Origin: an uncultured Oligoflexia bacterium
GTDB lineage: Bacteria; Bdellovibrionota; Bacteriovoracia; Bacteriovoracales; Bacteriovoracaceae
Direction: 5' to 3'
Assembly: GCA_950060715.1 (NCBI GenBank)
Contig: CATLVA010000141.1
Location: 1 to 5,334, forward strand
Length of the DNA: 5,334 bases
Shown here: positions 1-5,334 of the stretch, one piece after another
How positions within the stretch are numbered: the first letter of the stretch is position 1
How the letters are laid out: every line of letters begins with the position of its first letter
Translations under genes and position numbers: made by a program
The notes under the pieces: model-generated
Told to the model about the DNA's origin: nothing
Databases searched by the model: none
The model's input: only the letters and a program-made list of their open reading frames with translations

Positions 1-71
1 AGAATTCAAAAATAGCTCCTTCACTCTATTTTAGGCCCAAACCAGATTTTTTACACCTTTCATTTTTCTGT

Positions 72-99
72 TTGACATACCAAACATTTGTATTAACAT
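72..99 (+). promoter_or_regulatory. Sigma70-type promoter of the exported-protein gene
   Basis: A perfect -35 hexamer TTGACA (72-77) is followed after 16 bases by TAACAT (94-99), which matches four of the six consensus -10 bases. The overlapping TATTAA (91-96) is a less well spaced alternative. Transcription would start near 106, giving a short leader of about 17 bases that contains the Shine-Dalgarno AAAGGA (111-116). The placement just upstream of the first gene fits. The weak -10 is the main reservation. Confidence 0.6.
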
Positions 100-122
100 A
101 AAAACAACTCAAAGGAAAATAA

Positions 123-953
123 ATGAAACTACTTACTCTCCTATTTTTAATGAGCAGTTATTCCTTCGCAGAAGTTAAACTTCGCGATATCGGAGTCATT
201 GGGCTTATGTCACATGACCTATTTACTTGGGACAAGAGTTCTGAAGTTAACCTAGAAAATGGACGCTTAGACCTTAGCACTATTTTTGACTATGAAAATG
301 GAAATCGTTGGCAAAAAGGCGGCAATCCAAAAAATGCAGAAAATGCACCTGTATGGTCTATCACAAAAAGACTAGTGGACTTATATGCAGACCAGTTAAA
401 AATAAAGGATGCAAACTCAGCTAGAAAATTTACAGTTAAGTATTTTCACAAAATGGTATTTGAAAGTTATTTCCGATTAACAGGAGTCCGAATTCCAAAA
501 TTGGCGATTAATTCACCCGTGACTAATACCGAGCAAGCAGTATTCAGGGCCATGCACGATATTCTTCCGGGTAAGGCTAAATTTATAAGAGGAAAGCTAT
601 TTCCTTTGAAAGAATTCAAACTTACTAATTTTCTGTTCGCCAAACTTTATTTAAATGCGGCGGAACTTGATCAAACAATTAAATACTTCGATGGAGAATA
701 TGATCCTGAATACCTCGCTATTACAATTCCATTTTCCCGAAAGAAGGTGAACCTCAAGGAGGTGGACGGTGACTTCATCGCCAAACATTCACCTTATCTT
801 CAAGAAAATATGTTGGCTGAACTTAAAAGAGTCGGCACAGCTGAAATTAATATCAATGAAGCATATTTTATAGAACATGCTCAAAGCCTACTTGCTAAAG
901 CGATCTGCTCTAAAGAAAACCAATGGATCGAATCAAGTATTAAATGCCATTAA
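123..953 (+). CDS. Exported protein of unknown function with C-terminal Cys pair
   Basis: I do not recognise a family. The ATG is well supported: AAAGGA lies 6 bases upstream, and the first residues form a compact Sec signal peptide (MKLLTLLFLMSSYSFA) with a likely signal peptidase I cut after Ala16. The product is therefore expected in the periplasm or outside the cell. The mature part of about 260 residues has no further membrane segment and mixes charged and aromatic residues; a helical stretch is likely around residues 80-120 and again at 165-190. The only two cysteines, Cys262 and Cys275, both lie in the last 15 residues and could form a disulfide-closed tail, which suits an exported protein. 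The gene appears monocistronic, with its own promoter at 72-99 and terminators directly after the TAA stop. Expression and export are well supported; no function can be assigned. Confidence 0.85.
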   Translation: MKLLTLLFLMSSYSFAEVKLRDIGVIGLMSHDLFTWDKSSEVNLENGRLDLSTIFDYENGNRWQKGGNPKNAENAPVWSITKRLVDLYADQLKIKDANSARKFTVKYFHKMVFESYFRLTGVRIPKLAINSPVTNTEQAVFRAMHDILPGKAKFIRGKLFPLKEFKLTNFLFAKLYLNAAELDQTIKYFDGEYDPEYLAITIPFSRKKVNLKEVDGDFIAKHSPYLQENMLAELKRVGTAEININEAYFIEHAQSLLAKAICSKENQWIESSIKCH

Positions 954-955
954 CT

Positions 956-987
956 ATATTGTTCTCGCTCCTAGGTGGTAACAATAT
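956..987 (+). repeat. Inverted repeat after the exported-protein gene
   Basis: ATATTGTT (956-963) and AACAATAT (980-987) are exact reverse complements. Inside them, 965-969 can pair with 974-978 using three G-U pairs, leaving a CCTA loop. A short TTTT run (987-990) follows on the plus strand. It begins 3 bases after the stop codon at 951-953. It could be a weak first terminator or an RNA-stabilising 3' hairpin in front of the stronger terminator at 1003-1033. The T-run is short, so termination here is uncertain. Confidence 0.45.
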
Positions 988-1002
988 TTTCCTTCAACCT
1001 AA

Positions 1003-1033
1003 GGCCAGTTTTTCGAAACTGGTCTTTTTTTTT
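1003..1033 (+). terminator. Strong intrinsic terminator with UUCG loop
   Basis: GGCCAGTTT (1003-1011) pairs with AAACTGGTC (1016-1024) as a 9-bp stem containing one G-U pair, closed by a TTCG tetraloop (1012-1015). Nine T residues follow without interruption (1025-1033). This is a textbook Rho-independent terminator on the plus strand and should end the transcript of the gene at 123-953. It stops only 21 bases before the ATG of the next gene on the same strand, which raises the question of how that gene is transcribed. Confidence 0.88.
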
Positions 1034-1054
1034 AATTTTTATTAAGATATCCAT

Positions 1055-1468
1055 ATGAAAATTCTATCTCTACTTTTTTTACTTCCCTTAATTAGCTGCG
1101 GTCAAAAACAATCGTTAGAGTTTTACTCGCTCAAAAAATCGGACTTTGCTCCAATTATCAATAACTCTAGAGCTCCTCAAAAACCAGACCTGGCCCAAGT
1201 CAAAACAATTCTAAACCGAGACTATCCAATTGAGATTGCTCTTTTTGAAGATGGTACTTGGTACTATGACTTACCTAACCTAGATGATGGTTTTGGAACA
1301 TGGGAATTTAAAAACGGAAAGATTAAGCTTGAAGCTAGTCGCGATATCTTCGATATGGAAATAGATGTCGTAGGCCTTGATAAAGACGCTAAAGATATTG
1401 GAATCTATTTTATGGATCGTTTTGGCTACAAAACGCTAAAGGTTGAGCAAATTAAAGCTAATAAGTAG
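1055..1468 (+). CDS. Small putative outer-membrane lipoprotein
   Basis: The N-terminus is a type II signal peptide: MK, a run of Leu/Ile/Phe, then the lipobox Leu-Ile-Ser-Cys with Cys15 as the lipidated residue. Gly-Gln follows the Cys, with no Asp at +2, so by the rule for Gram-negative bacteria the protein would go to the outer membrane. The mature part (about 123 residues) shows alternating hydrophobic/aromatic strands with turns, for example DGTWYYDLP (67-75) and GTWEFKNGKIKL (81-92). That pattern suggests a small beta-rich, lipocalin-like fold; this is inference from pattern only. ATG 1055 is the only sensible start, because the next Met is residue 101. No Shine-Dalgarno precedes it, and a -10-like TAAGAT (1043-1048) sits exactly 6 bases upstream. 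The last 10 codons plus stop overlap the convergent gene at 1436-2542. Function unknown. Confidence 0.85.
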   Translation: MKILSLLFLLPLISCGQKQSLEFYSLKKSDFAPIINNSRAPQKPDLAQVKTILNRDYPIEIALFEDGTWYYDLPNLDDGFGTWEFKNGKIKLEASRDIFDMEIDVVGLDKDAKDIGIYFMDRFGYKTLKVEQIKANK

Positions 1469-2542
1469 TTTTGTGACATACGGATATAAAAAAGGAATAA
1501 CTTCAATCGCAATCAAAATGATAATGACTATCTCCATATAATGACTGCGTTTGGTGTGAAGTTCTCCCATATACATTTGCGAGATATCAAATAAATTCCT
1601 CAACTTTTGATCTACTAAAATTTGCCATTGAGGAACCTGTAAACGCTTTAAAGCGATACGATACAATCTTGCAAAATAAACATCACCAATGATTTTTAGA
1701 GAGTTCTCTATTCTTTCTACGACTTCACTCGTTTCGATATAAAGCGAACTCGCATCTTTAGAGAGGACTTCTACTCTCCGGTTAAAAATCGAAGGTTTCT
1801 TCGTTATTACCTGTCGATAGAGACCTGAAAGCTTAGAATCCAACAGAGTATCATAATAACGTAGCTCTAATAGTTGAACATTCGCAAGTTCTAGAACATC
1901 GCAAATATCATCGACGTCTTCTTTGGCATAGACAAATCCACTATCCCAGTCAACTACGACTAAATCGTTAGTGGAATAACTAAGAGCCGAGGCTTTTACA
2001 GGTTCGATCATGGCTTCACTTAATACCATCTGACTTTCAAAACCTATAAAGTGAAAAACAAAATTTTCATCAGTCCAAAAGTCTAATTTCTGATTTTCAG
2101 TATTGGCAACAAATATACTATAGTCCTCATACTGATCCCAGAGCTCAGGTTTAACAATTCCTTTTCCGAGTAATTTTATGAGTTGGACAACACGTAATTT
2201 CCCCAACTCATCCAAAGCAGGCTCTAAACTCCATTCTTTCATCCATTGCACGAGGCCTGATTTTTCAATTTCAGCAGGAGTATCTATTCTAAATTCTAGC
2301 GAAGCAGCACCATAATTCCAAAGCTTTCCCATTAAAAGAATTTTAGTATCATTAACTGTTATTTCCCCCAAATTAATTACCAGCGGTGGATCTGAAAACA
2401 AAAAATTTTTCGTCTGTTTTTTTAAATTAAATGGATTTGTTGGACCTACGACACTTAGTTTTTGATAAGCTTCTTTCAAGTTAATTTCATAACCTAAGTC
2501 ATAGATTCTATAAACGCGTAAACTACCCAGAGTATTGGACAT
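1436..2542 (-). CDS. RMD1/DUF155-like protein with C-terminal membrane anchor
   Basis: Several stretches resemble the RMD1/YagE (DUF155) type of protein as I remember it. They are a DLVVVDWDSGFV segment (193-204), a helical ANVQLLELRYYDTLLD stretch (220-235), and the late helical part VVERIENSLKIIGDVYFARLYR (274-295), which leads to a hydrophobic segment at about 336-356 (MEIVIIILIAIEVI). The order of soluble domain, long helices and one C-terminal transmembrane helix also fits. The family includes mitochondrial RMND1 and bacterial proteins of unclear biochemical role, so no reaction can be stated. The N-terminal 190 residues would be cytoplasmic. The ATG has a good Shine-Dalgarno, AGGGAG, 8 bases upstream. 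It is the last gene of the minus-strand set, 46 bases after the small membrane protein, and its final 11 codons, including the stop, overlap the lipoprotein gene. Family assignment is by eye and moderately sure. Confidence 0.8.
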   Translation of the reverse strand: MSNTLGSLRVYRIYDLGYEINLKEAYQKLSVVGPTNPFNLKKQTKNFLFSDPPLVINLGEITVNDTKILLMGKLWNYGAASLEFRIDTPAEIEKSGLVQWMKEWSLEPALDELGKLRVVQLIKLLGKGIVKPELWDQYEDYSIFVANTENQKLDFWTDENFVFHFIGFESQMVLSEAMIEPVKASALSYSTNDLVVVDWDSGFVYAKEDVDDICDVLELANVQLLELRYYDTLLDSKLSGLYRQVITKKPSIFNRRVEVLSKDASSLYIETSEVVERIENSLKIIGDVYFARLYRIALKRLQVPQWQILVDQKLRNLFDISQMYMGELHTKRSHYMEIVIIILIAIEVIPFLYPYVTKLLISFNLLNL

Positions 2543-2563
2543 AAGAGTCGCTCCCTAAGCTAG

Positions 2564-2583
2564 ATATTAGCACATATTTTATA
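2564..2583 (-). promoter_or_regulatory. Possible internal promoter before the RMD1-like gene
   Basis: The 46-base gap between the two minus-strand genes contains two -10-like elements read leftward. One is TATAAA (2583-2578), five of six consensus bases. The other is TAATAT (2569-2564), preceded by an extended -10 TG at 2572-2571. Neither has a recognisable -35 at normal spacing. The second would start transcription near 2557, right at the Shine-Dalgarno. The stretch is AT-rich, so chance matches are likely. Confidence 0.27.
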
Positions 2584-2588
2584 AAAAC

Positions 2589-3062
2589 TTACCAATAAAA
2601 ATAATCCCAACAAAAGAAAAACATTCCCGAAAGAGTGATAACTAAATTCAAAACCATTGGCACTCGCCCAAAAATCACACCAACTTCGAAAAAGATAATA
2701 ATTGATAAGGCAATATAGGGAATCAACCACAAATTAATGAAGCTATTAAAATACAACTCACCTTTATGTGACTTTAGAATTGATAACTTTTTGCCTCGTC
2801 CCTTTTCGCAAGCGACCTTATCGGAATACCCTATCGGTCCCCCCACGACATAACGGTCTTGATACTTTCCAACTCTCACATAGGTGGCAAAGGATTCTCC
2901 CCTAAAGTCAGAAAACTTTCTTACCTGGGTCTTCGTTTCACAGCCCACTAATTCTGCCTCTGCTCTCTCTCCGGTAAAAATGAGTTTAAGAGAGTCGGAA
3001 AACCCCACTAAAAAGGATAGAAATAAAACTAACGAGATTAAATGAGCGCCTATATTTTTCAA
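2589..3062 (-). CDS. Small three-helix membrane protein, DUF3592-like layout
   Basis: Transmembrane helices are expected at about residues 6-25, 109-131 and 134-153. Between the first two lies a soluble loop of some 80 residues (26-108) that is rich in beta-type and basic residues. With Lys2 at the N-terminus inside, this loop would be periplasmic, and it holds Cys41 and Cys85, which could form a disulfide. The third Cys (151) is in the last helix. An N-terminal helix, a small beta domain opening after 'TGERAEAELVGC' and a helix following 'LYFNSFINLWLIP' recall DUF3592 proteins, but this is resemblance in layout, not a secure family call. The start codon is TTG (3062-3060), with GGAG 5 bases upstream inside the last codons of the ATP-grasp gene. 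Only 2 bases separate the two frames, so co-translation is likely. Function unknown. Confidence 0.82.
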   Translation of the reverse strand: MKNIGAHLISLVLFLSFLVGFSDSLKLIFTGERAEAELVGCETKTQVRKFSDFRGESFATYVRVGKYQDRYVVGGPIGYSDKVACEKGRGKKLSILKSHKGELYFNSFINLWLIPYIALSIIIFFEVGVIFGRVPMVLNLVITLSGMFFFCWDYFYW

Positions 3063-3071
3063 TTCTACTCC
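3060..3071 (-). promoter_or_regulatory. Shine-Dalgarno deciding a TTG start
   Basis: Read leftward, the last two sense and stop codons of the ATP-grasp gene (ATG GAG TAG) supply GGAG at 3071-3068. Five bases (TAGAA) separate it from TTG at 3062-3060. There is no ATG near enough to replace it, and starting further in would remove the first transmembrane helix. A weak TTG start next to a good Shine-Dalgarno overlapping the upstream stop suggests translation of the membrane protein depends on ribosomes finishing the ligase. Confidence 0.7.
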
Positions 3072-4207
3072 ATGATAAATCTGAAATTTTCTCGAACGCC
3101 GATAATATCTTTTTCTAAGTCTCCGTAGTTACTCGAATGAAAAATAAAATGGGCCTTTTCCTGACTAACTCCATCACGAACTGAAAACGTCTGTCCTACT
3201 TTTCCCTTTATTCTTTGAAGTTTGATTGTTGGGACAGTTTCTAGATACGCTTGCCCCTCAATCTCCATACACTTTCCCGCTCCGGGATGTAAAATCATAG
3301 CTGCTGAGAATTCTCTTTTTTCTTTCTCAATATTCAGCTCCTTTCCCAAGTGGATGTCTAAATACATTTGCCATGGATCTACTCCAAAGGATAACTCTAT
3401 TAAATCCATAATATACCCACCGGGAGGTCGAAGAGCGATCTCCCCGAATAAGATTCCATTATCAGTTAAATAAACTTCCAAATGAGTTAGTCCGTTCTTA
3501 ATACCAATTGCATCCAAAACTTTTTTATTTAAATCAATGGCCTGAGATACTAATTCTGATTCGTAATGACTTGGAACTATATTTACAACGCCTTTTTCAA
3601 AATACTGAGTGGTAGACTGAAACTTTATTTCACCGTTTTGAACAAAGCTCTCTACGCTCATTTCTTTGCCAATGATAAAACCTTCGAAAAGAATATCTGA
3701 TCTCATCTCCCATTCGGCTGGGGCAATAAGTACTGTTTGACCTTTCCCCCCTGAATTATTCAGTTCTTTTGCAACTACCTTTTCACCTAAAACCTTATAT
3801 ACCTCACTCATGTGAGATACCTCATCACTTCCAAGAAACTTAGTCATAGGGATTGAAGCTTCAGTCAAAAGCCGTTTCATAAACAACTTATTCGAACAAG
3901 CATTAATGACCTGTTCTTGATAGGCCGGAAGTCCCAGGGCCACGCGTAATAAATTAGCTGAGACCACAGTTCCTTCGCCACTAGCAATAACTAATGAAAC
4001 TCCTTCTAACTCTCGTTTAAATTTTGCAACAAAACTACTGGCTTCTTTCTCCGACTGTGGGAAGCTCCCATTGTACTCGACAAATTCTCCTTTCACCTCA
4101 AAGTTGAGCTTTTTAGTAGGTCCCAGGTAAACATATGGAATCCCTGAAGAATTGACGGTTTTTAGAAAACTTGAACGGGTGCCGAGAATACAAATTTTAT
4201 GTTTCAT
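3065..4207 (-). CDS. ATP-grasp family ligase, substrate unknown
   Basis: This is a cytoplasmic ATP-grasp protein that would join a carboxylate to an amine or thiol via an acyl phosphate. The N-terminal part (1-100) is a Rossmann-like pre-grasp domain: KICILGT at 4-10, and VIASGEG at 73-79. The ATP-grasp core follows: Asn106-Lys107, then VVAKELNNSGGKGQ (144-157) with the phosphate-contacting Lys147 and the glycine-rich loop, then EGFIIGKEMSVE (175-186). The metal site is HLE (Glu244) and GEIALRPPGG (255-264, Glu256 and Arg260). The usual Asn two residues after the second Glu is Ala258. The overall layout resembles carbamoyl-phosphate-synthase-like and L-amino-acid-ligase-like ATP-grasp enzymes, and 380 residues is a normal length. 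A stop codon lies just upstream in frame, so ATG 4207 is the first possible start. It has no good Shine-Dalgarno. The downstream membrane protein starts 2 bases after its stop. The substrate cannot be named. Confidence 0.92.
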   Translation of the reverse strand: MKHKICILGTRSSFLKTVNSSGIPYVYLGPTKKLNFEVKGEFVEYNGSFPQSEKEASSFVAKFKRELEGVSLVIASGEGTVVSANLLRVALGLPAYQEQVINACSNKLFMKRLLTEASIPMTKFLGSDEVSHMSEVYKVLGEKVVAKELNNSGGKGQTVLIAPAEWEMRSDILFEGFIIGKEMSVESFVQNGEIKFQSTTQYFEKGVVNIVPSHYESELVSQAIDLNKKVLDAIGIKNGLTHLEVYLTDNGILFGEIALRPPGGYIMDLIELSFGVDPWQMYLDIHLGKELNIEKEKREFSAAMILHPGAGKCMEIEGQAYLETVPTIKLQRIKGKVGQTFSVRDGVSQEKAHFIFHSSNYGDLEKDIIGVRENFRFIME

Positions 4208-4213
4208 ACTTCA

Positions 4214-4242
4214 ATGCTAAAGGATGAAAACCAATTTGAAAA
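4214..4242 (-). promoter_or_regulatory. Possible promoter directly before the ATP-grasp ATG
   Basis: Read leftward, TTTTCA (4242-4237, four of six -35 bases) is followed after 17 bases by TAGCAT (4219-4214, four of six -10 bases). Six bases then lead to ATG. Transcription would begin at or next to the start codon, which would explain the missing Shine-Dalgarno. Both hexamers are weak and the region is AT-rich. The alternative is read-through from the MscS gene, since the 150-base spacer shows no convincing terminator. Confidence 0.27.
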
Positions 4243-4357
4243 GAAAGTCCACGCCGAGATGGGAGAGACAATAAAATGTAAAATTAGAAGTTTGCAGTAA
4301 ATGTAATTCTTCATTGTTTTCAGCTTTACGAAAATCTGCTAGGAAAAATAGTTACAT

Positions 4358-5188
4358 CTAACGACTCATGATTCTCCACTGAAGATAAAAGCGATTGAGT
4401 TCTTGTTCCACATCGGCAATTTGATCATTTTTTACTGGAAGCTTTATTAATACTGAAAACTCTTTGCCATCCTCAATGAGAACTTTTGTTCGAGGAGAAA
4501 TATTTGGAACATTCAGCCCCTCTTTTTCACAGAATGAATAAATTGATTTCGTGGCCTGATCTAAATAACTTTCACAAATTTTAGAAGCCACCTCCCCTAA
4601 AGCTTGTTCAAATTCTTCGACCTTCGTTTCATCTGACATTTTGAATATAAACGACTTGATGGAATAACCGCGAAAATAGGATTCGTTTTTTAAAGTTTTT
4701 GATAGCATCAAACTATTAGGAATAGAAATTACGTCCCCTGTTGTTTGTTGGGAATGTTTTTCAGGACCTATTTCCAAAATTTTTGTAGAAAGCATTCCCT
4801 TTTCAATAACAAACCCTCTGATACTATCAACTTCAATACGTTGACCAACCTTAAAAATACTAGAGATATTAATTAATAATCCTCCAGTGAAACACATGAT
4901 CATCTCTTTAAATGCAAGTACGATAGCTGCAGCCACAGCAAAAATGGAAACTAACACTCCTTGAATCTTAGCAAACCACAGAATAAGGATAGAAAGAAGG
5001 AACATCAGAAATAGAGTTTGGGAAACTCGTCTCTTGGCCTGTGCTTTTTCTTGTACATTAGCCTGGGAGCGATTAATTGTTCGAAAAATAAGTACTCTTA
5101 CAATAGAGAATAAAACAAAAAGCCCCACCGAAAAGATGAGGCTCTTTGATATAGATTGGTCATTAATTAAATTAAGCAATTCATTCAT
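4358..5188 (-). CDS. MscS-family small mechanosensitive channel
   Basis: An inner-membrane channel of the MscS type, expected to open under membrane tension and release solutes during osmotic downshock. Three transmembrane segments are seen at about 14-36, 55-74 and 77-107, as in the minimal MscS architecture. The third runs into the beta domain: FKVGQRIEVDSIRGFVIEKG (112-131), then IPNS (156-159) and the NES at 168-170, all typical positions. The C-terminal alpha/beta vestibule ends at 276 residues, close to the E. coli channel. The pore helix is unusual: AVAAAIVLAFKEM (84-96) has none of the small-Gly spacing of E. coli MscS and carries Lys-Glu where the Gln-Gly follows there. This looks like a known divergent MscS subgroup. 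ATG 5188 has AAGGAG 12 bases upstream, a long spacing, inside the end of the upstream gene. It is likely in one operon with that gene. Confidence 0.93.
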   Translation of the reverse strand: MNELLNLINDQSISKSLIFSVGLFVLFSIVRVLIFRTINRSQANVQEKAQAKRRVSQTLFLMFLLSILILWFAKIQGVLVSIFAVAAAIVLAFKEMIMCFTGGLLINISSIFKVGQRIEVDSIRGFVIEKGMLSTKILEIGPEKHSQQTTGDVISIPNSLMLSKTLKNESYFRGYSIKSFIFKMSDETKVEEFEQALGEVASKICESYLDQATKSIYSFCEKEGLNVPNISPRTKVLIEDGKEFSVLIKLPVKNDQIADVEQELNRFYLQWRIMSR

Positions 5189-5206
5189 AAGGAAATTCTA
5201 CTCCTT
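5189..5206 (-). promoter_or_regulatory. Hairpin that could mask the MscS ribosome-binding site
   Basis: Read leftward, AAGGA (5206-5202) pairs with TCCTT (5193-5189) across an 8-base loop that contains the TAG stop (5200-5198) of the upstream gene. The left arm is the Shine-Dalgarno and the right arm touches the ATG. Ribosomes finishing the upstream gene would open it. The stem has only 5 pairs, so it is weak on its own. Confidence 0.4.
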
Positions 5207-5334
5207 ATCTTGCGTATCGTCTCCATCATTTTCAGGTTTTTCTTCCTGTTGAGGTTTAACCTGAGGCTTCAATTCAAATTGGATTGGCACAGGCTTGAAT
5301 GGCTCAATCTGAATAGGCTCTGGTTTTACTGGTT
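5198..5334 (-). CDS. 3' end of a gene with a proline-rich C-terminal tail
   Basis: An open frame enters from the right edge and ends at TAG (5200-5198), giving the last 44 residues of a protein that starts outside the window. The visible part is rich in Pro, Lys, Gln and Glu. It contains a near-repeat, PIQIEPFKPV followed by PIQFELKPQV, then a very acidic end, PENDGDDTQDKE. This is a disordered, extended tail of the kind seen in envelope-spanning or surface proteins. The family cannot be told from it. Its reality as coding sequence is supported by the composition, the in-frame repeat, and the MscS Shine-Dalgarno placed in its final Lys-Glu codons with only 9 bases between the frames. The two genes are probably co-transcribed and translationally coupled. 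Confidence 0.75.
   Translation of the reverse strand, partial: PVKPEPIQIEPFKPVPIQFELKPQVKPQQEEKPENDGDDTQDKE

Noticed and set aside
3..110. Open plus-strand frame from the left edge to a stop at 108-110
   Set aside because: It overlaps the promoter at 72-99, has no start in view and shows no coding character, so it is taken as chance openness in AT-rich DNA.
3222..3473. Open frame of 83 codons on the plus strand
   Set aside because: It lies wholly antisense to conserved ATP-grasp core and C-terminal coding sequence, has no ribosome-binding site, and its composition is that of a shadow frame.
4274..4306. Direct repeat AAATGTAA (4274-4281 and 4299-4306) in the spacer before the ATP-grasp gene
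   Set aside because: Eight AT-rich bases repeated 25 bases apart are expected by chance here. A regulator site is possible but unsupported.
4312..4357. Weak inverted repeat TTTTC/GAAAA (minus strand) downstream of the MscS gene
   Set aside because: Five AT-rich pairs with no T-run after them do not make a credible terminator.
5034..5252. Open frame of 72 codons on the plus strand
   Set aside because: It is antisense to the start of the MscS gene and the end of the upstream gene, both well supported. It has no recognisable protein features.
1436..5334. Defence island or mobile element explanation for the minus-strand gene set
   Set aside because: No nuclease, transposase, integrase, toxin-antitoxin, Toll/interleukin-receptor or other effector domain is visible, and the composition is even across the window.

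Overview
The window is AT-rich, densely coded DNA from what looks like a Gram-negative bacterium. It holds a Sec signal peptide, a lipobox lipoprotein without an Asp at +2, and several membrane proteins. The base composition and the style of short exported proteins would fit a Bdellovibrionota-type organism (Bacteriovoracales/Halobacteriovorax-like), but that is an impression from pattern recognition. No marker gene here settles the taxonomy. I saw no RNA gene, insertion sequence, CRISPR array or attachment site, and no gene-free stretch longer than about 150 bases.

Plus strand, left part. A clear promoter (TTGACA at 72-77) and ribosome-binding site drive an exported protein of unknown function (123-953). 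A weaker inverted repeat and then a strong intrinsic terminator (1003-1033) follow it. Only 21 bases beyond the terminator's T-run a small lipoprotein gene begins (1055-1468). It has no Shine-Dalgarno sequence and may be leaderless.

Minus strand, right to left. The 3' end of a gene with a proline-rich C-terminal tail (5198 to the right edge) sits 9 bases upstream of an MscS-family mechanosensitive channel (4358-5188). The channel's ribosome-binding site lies in the last codons of that upstream gene. After a 150-base spacer (4208-4357) with no convincing terminator come an ATP-grasp ligase (3065-4207), a small three-helix membrane protein translationally coupled to it (2589-3062, TTG start), and an RMD1/DUF155-like protein with a C-terminal membrane anchor (1436-2542). 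The last of these runs head-on into the lipoprotein gene. The two reading frames overlap by exactly 11 codons, in codon register.

Functionally the right side reads as an envelope-linked set: a channel, a soluble ligase and two membrane proteins. The ATP-grasp enzyme and the small membrane protein are the most firmly linked pair, with 2 bases between them and a shared ribosome-binding site. The ligase's substrate, and any shared job with its neighbours, cannot be read from the sequence. None of the genes shows hallmarks of a known defence, secretion or mobile system.
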